From contig JAJDED010000011.1 of assembly GCA_029259915.1 (NCBI GenBank), forward strand, positions 62,001 through 126,000: 64,000 bases of DNA, given 5' to 3'. The position numbers and the translations under genes are program-made. Below the pieces are notes generated by a model. That model did not search any database, was not told the origin of the DNA, and saw only the letters and a program-made list of their open reading frames with translations. Below, piece after piece: positions 61,648 to 64,000 of the stretch (position 1 is its first letter; each line of letters opens with the position of its first letter). This DNA comes from Planctomycetota bacterium (lineage in GTDB: Bacteria; Planctomycetota; Planctomycetia; Pirellulales; Lacipirellulaceae).

Positions 61648-62628
61648 CTACTCGTCGCCAGCCCTCGTTGCCAATTCGTGTATTACCTTTTGGTCGGTTG
61701 AATTAGAAAGTAGACGTACCGAACCATCAGCGAATGCAACATTAGCACCGACTTCGTGAAAACTGTAGAGTCCGACTACGTTGGTCTCGTTCACGCCCTT
61801 ATTCTTGCTTAACACGATTCCGATGTGGCTTCCGCTTATCGCCCATGTAGATCGCATTACGTGCCCTCCATTAGGATCACCGTAAGGGATGTCGGGCTTT
61901 CCGCGAACGTAGATGTCAGGACGTCCAGCAATCTCGCCCACGGCAATAGTATTTGACAATCCGTCAGTGACTTCGCGAAAACTCGTCTGGTTCAAGCCAT
62001 CGTAGGAACCGTCTTGTGAGACGTCGACGACCTTGCTGTAGCGTGGCAATCCCCAGATTCCAAAGTCAATGTGACTGTATAAAAGCATGCTGTCTTTACT
62101 TTCTGTGGAGAGCAGTACGCCTCCGATTGCTTCATAGTCACTTCGAGCAGCAGTTCCTATCACATCGTTGGGGGCGTATTTTCTGACGTGCGGTACGGTT
62201 GATGTGTAGTTGCTTGTCGAGGGACAAACAAACATGGAGAGTTCGACGTTGACATTCGCTTGGTTTGATGGGTCGGATGCCGCTTTTGTAAAGTCAAGTT
62301 GGTCGTATAACGCAGACTGCTCTAGCTGGGGGAGAATCGCGGTTTGCCAAGAGTGAAAGTGTAACTCGTCCCAGTACCTTCGAGGGTAGGAGATGGTCGA
62401 ACCATTATTGGTGAACGAGCCGTTGTAGAGCGACGGAATTTGTTTATTGAAGCTGTGAAACGCCTGTAAGGCCAAAGCCGTTTGACGCAAATTGTTTTGG
62501 CAAGATATTCGGCGAGCTGATTCACGTGACCGCTGAACAGATGGCAACATCAATGCCAAAAGTACTCCAATGATTGCGAATACGACCATCAGCTCAACGA
62601 GCGTCACGCCGCGTCTATGCTGAAACAT
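61648..62628 (-). CDS. DUF1559 pilin-like protein
   Basis: The 326-residue product starts with a type IV pilin-like prepilin sequence (RRGVTLVELMVVFAIIGVLLALMLPSVQRSRESARR), cut after Gly and methylated in the family. The DUF1559 core follows (CQNNLRQTALALQAFHSFNKQIPSL, and FREVTDGLSNTIAVGEIAGR). It ends with the H-x9-DG motif (FHEVGANVAFADGSVRLLSN). Such proteins are present in many copies in planctomycetes and are probably surface structures of unknown role. I start it at MFQHRRG; the frame is open to 62850 but the extra residues do not fit the family. Confidence 0.94.
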   Translation of the reverse strand: MFQHRRGVTLVELMVVFAIIGVLLALMLPSVQRSRESARRISCQNNLRQTALALQAFHSFNKQIPSLYNGSFTNNGSTISYPRRYWDELHFHSWQTAILPQLEQSALYDQLDFTKAASDPSNQANVNVELSMFVCPSTSNYTSTVPHVRKYAPNDVIGTAARSDYEAIGGVLLSTESKDSMLLYSHIDFGIWGLPRYSKVVDVSQDGSYDGLNQTSFREVTDGLSNTIAVGEIAGRPDIYVRGKPDIPYGDPNGGHVMRSTWAISGSHIGIVLSKNKGVNETNVVGLYSFHEVGANVAFADGSVRLLSNSTDQKVIHELATRAGDE

Positions 62629-62812
62629 TATTCCAATATCCCGTGGATTCTGTCGGCGAACTTTTAACTTCACAAACAAGCAGAGTTTATCAAGGAAGTT
62701 CTTGAAGAGGCAATCAGACGCAATTATAGCAAAAGTCTCATAGTCAATGGTAAGTCGTCCGACGTAACGATAGCACGCACAAAATACCGAAAAATATAGG
62801 TGAAACTCGACA

Positions 62813-62908
62813 CGGGTGGCATGCCCTCGGAGGTCCGCCGACGTGGGCATGATGACGGCATGTCAGCGCGCCTGCCCCATGCCCACGCAGACGAGGGCAT
62901 GCCACCCG
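62813..62908. repeat. Nested inverted repeats, 17-bp outer arms
   Basis: Outer arms 62813-62829 and 62892-62908 (containing GGGTGGCATGCCC) are perfect complements. Inner arms at 62842-62851 (CGTGGGCATG) and 62878-62887 are also perfect. The gap 62629-63060 holds no gene. Confidence 0.9.
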
Positions 62909-63060
62909 CCTGCTACTCCCCAGGTTTCCCCTAGATCTAGTGCCATTCTGGCCAAAAACACCCTAGCAAAAAACTGGCATAAAATAGTGTACAAATGTAT
63001 ACAAATTGGCCACCGTTTCTGCTAGGTTTTTGTTTCGTGGGCCAGAGGAAATGAAATGAC

Positions 63061-63104
63061 CTCCAACCCCTGACCCCTGACTTCCGACCTCTGACCCCCA
63101 AACC
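63061..63104. repeat. 7-nt unit tandem run just upstream of a small ORF
   Basis: A run of heptamers (CCCTGAC, CCCTGAC, TTCCGAC, CTCTGAC) ends directly before the small acidic ORF. Unlike the others it has no partner arm. Confidence 0.8.
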
Positions 63105-63107
63105 ATC

Positions 63108-63269
63108 ATGCTTGCCACAAGACTTTGCCAAATCGGGCCGGACGATCCGGCGGAAATCGATGATCGCACCCCGATGGAATTCGACGACGAACCCTGGGAC
63201 GCCTTTTTGCCCGACGAAGGTTCCTACGAACCACACCCCGAGCCGGGTGATTTTTGGATCGAAAAGTAA
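63108..63269 (+). CDS. Small acidic protein, 53 residues, unknown
   Basis: The 53-residue frame begins MLATRLCQIGPDDPAEIDD and continues TPMEFDDEPWDAFLPDEGSY, ending GDFWIEK. It is very acidic with three Trp-containing or Pro-rich stretches and no signal peptide. Codon use is GC-rich at third positions like its neighbours, which supports coding. No ribosome site is visible, and the 5' side is a heptamer repeat. It lies just before a small helix-turn-helix/zinc-knuckle gene on the same strand, so the two might belong together. I do not recognise the family. Confidence 0.5.
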   Translation: MLATRLCQIGPDDPAEIDDRTPMEFDDEPWDAFLPDEGSYEPHPEPGDFWIEK

Positions 63270-63362
63270 GTAGAGGCAAGAGTCAAGGGTCAAGTGTCGA
63301 GAGCCAGAATGAAAGAAGCATTCCCTCCGGCTCTTGACTCTCGACTCTTGTCTCTCGACTAG
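63270..63362. repeat. Inverted repeat with 7-nt units
   Basis: The left part has units AGAGTCA, AGGGTCA, AGTGTCG, AGAGCCA and the right part answers with CTCTTGA, CTCTCGA, CTCTTGT, CTCTCGA. It separates the small acidic ORF from the helix-turn-helix gene. Confidence 0.85.
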
Positions 63363-63380
63363 CAATAAGGAGTTTTCACC

Positions 63381-63674
63381 ATGTTGCCGTTAGCGGTTGT
63401 CGAAGAGGTGCATCGATTGTTGCAGGAAGGCAAACTGTCGCAGCGAAAAATCGCGGCCAAACTGGGTGTCAGCCGCGGTGTGGTCGGTGCGATTGCCAGC
63501 GGCAAGCGAGGAATCTTCGGCAGCGAAGCGAAGCCGGACGACTTGGGAGTGTTCAACACCAACGCTCTTCCCGAGCGTTGCCTCGGCTGCGGGGCGACGG
63601 TTTACAAGCCGTGTGTCTTGTGCCAGACACGGCAATTCGTTCGCCGCCAGGAAACACTACGCAATGTTGCGTAG
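63381..63674 (+). CDS. Small helix-turn-helix and zinc-knuckle protein
   Basis: The 97-residue product has an N-terminal helix-turn-helix (VVEEVHRLLQEGKLSQRKIAAKLGVSRGVVGAIASGKRG), like resolvase or IS30-type DNA-binding domains. A C-terminal CxxC-x7-CxxC knuckle (CLGCGATVYKPCVLC) probably binds zinc. AAGGAG lies eight bases before the ATG. It looks like a small DNA-binding regulator. The 3' end overlaps a convergent frame of a membrane protein by about 120 bases. Confidence 0.78.
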   Translation: MLPLAVVEEVHRLLQEGKLSQRKIAAKLGVSRGVVGAIASGKRGIFGSEAKPDDLGVFNTNALPERCLGCGATVYKPCVLCQTRQFVRRQETLRNVA

Positions 63675-64000
63675 TAGTTGGATTATGAAGTTGCGCAACG
63701 GAAGGGTATACTACCGCCCACAAACTGACCAAGATGTACATCACCAGCAGCAGCCACCAGCCGAGGATCAGTAGCCCTGGCGTTTCAAAACCGCAAACGT
63801 GCAGCAAGAGCCCCAGCATTGCAATGACACCAAACATCAGCGCCGCCTGATTTGGCCCGCCTAGCCAGCGTACTAACGCCAAGAAAATGGCAGCCGCGGT
63901 CATCGCGCCGAATAACTGCTTGAGCGAGAACGAAAAAGGATTGAACGCGGGCTCATTGCTTGCGTTCCACGTGGTTTCGAGCTTGACGGAGACGGGCCGC
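63553..64000 (-). CDS. Membrane protein, C-terminal part (5' end outside window)
   Basis: The frame is open from the window edge, so the start lies beyond 64000. The visible 149 residues contain the soluble stretch VSVKLETTWNASNEPAFNPFSFSLKQLFGAMTAAAIFLALVRWLG, which introduces the first of about three membrane segments (the others near ALMFGVIAMLGLLLHVCG and GLLILGWWLLLVMYILVSLWAVVYP). The FSLKQLFGAMTAAAIFLAL pattern is common at starts of small planctomycete membrane proteins. The last 40 residues overlap the convergent helix-turn-helix gene and look non-native, so the true stop may have been lost. Function is unknown. Confidence 0.55.
   Translation of the reverse strand, partial: RPVSVKLETTWNASNEPAFNPFSFSLKQLFGAMTAAAIFLALVRWLGGPNQAALMFGVIAMLGLLLHVCGFETPGLLILGWWLLLVMYILVSLWAVVYPSVAQLHNPTTTQHCVVFPGGERIAVSGTRHTACKPSPRSRGNAREERWC

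Noticed and set aside
62629..62850. Upstream extension of the DUF1559 frame
   Set aside because: The family start with its prepilin signal is at 62628; the extension would bury the signal and runs toward a nested repeat.

Overview
This window reads as chromosomal DNA of a planctomycete, probably of the order Pirellulales. The evidence is a DUF1559 pilin-like protein with an H-x9-DG C-terminus, a PEP-CTERM protein carrying dockerin-like repeats, ExbB/ExbD and TatA proteins of the type common in that phylum, a GldF-GldG/DUF4340 transporter set, many large TPR and low-complexity proteins, and intergenic regions dense in palindromic repeats. No rRNA, tRNA, CRISPR, prophage or insertion sequence was recognised. 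The assignment rests on family content only.

Region 1 (1-13.9 kb, all minus strand) is a flagellar basal body and hook cluster. In transcription order it holds a FlgN-like protein, a cytosolic histidine kinase, a sigma-54 response regulator, then flgB, flgC, fliE, fliF, fliG, fliH, fliI, fliJ, a MotE-like membrane protein, fliK, flgD and the start of flgE. A near-perfect sigma-54 promoter lies between the regulator gene and flgB, so the kinase-regulator pair probably switches on the structural genes beside it.

Region 2 (14-31 kb, minus strand) holds envelope genes. These are a membrane TPR protein, a hydrolase-fold protein lacking two catalytic residues, two TatA-type proteins, and a four-gene unit TPR-ExbB-ExbD-(TonB-like N-terminus fused to a squalene-cyclase-like domain). 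Further on come a lipoprotein, a BON-domain protein with a clear terminator, a small membrane protein, a thioredoxin-domain protein with calcium-binding-like repeats, and a CBS / PilZ / HD-GYP signalling group.

Region 3 (31-44.7 kb) holds an FHA-GAF-sigma54 activator, an AbrB-PIN toxin-antitoxin pair with a leaderless promoter, an ECF sigma factor coupled to an unusual anti-sigma-like protein ending in a SecD P1-head-like domain, a PaaK-like adenylating enzyme, a DUF971 protein, and an ABC export operon (ATPase, GldF-GldG fusion, DUF4340, MOSC).

Region 4 (45-64 kb) holds nadB, a 1102-residue low-complexity membrane protein, a secreted cyclophilin, a second toxin-antitoxin pair, lpxK, a small BON-like protein, cysC, an acyl-CoA dehydrogenase-like gene, an alpha-glucan phosphorylase gene, metF, a membrane Ser/Thr kinase, a DUF1559 protein, a small acidic ORF with a helix-turn-helix/zinc-knuckle gene, and a membrane protein cut by the window end.

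Intergenic inverted repeats recur throughout, often inside apparent operons. Many have arms built from degenerate 7-, 8- or 9-nt tandem units.
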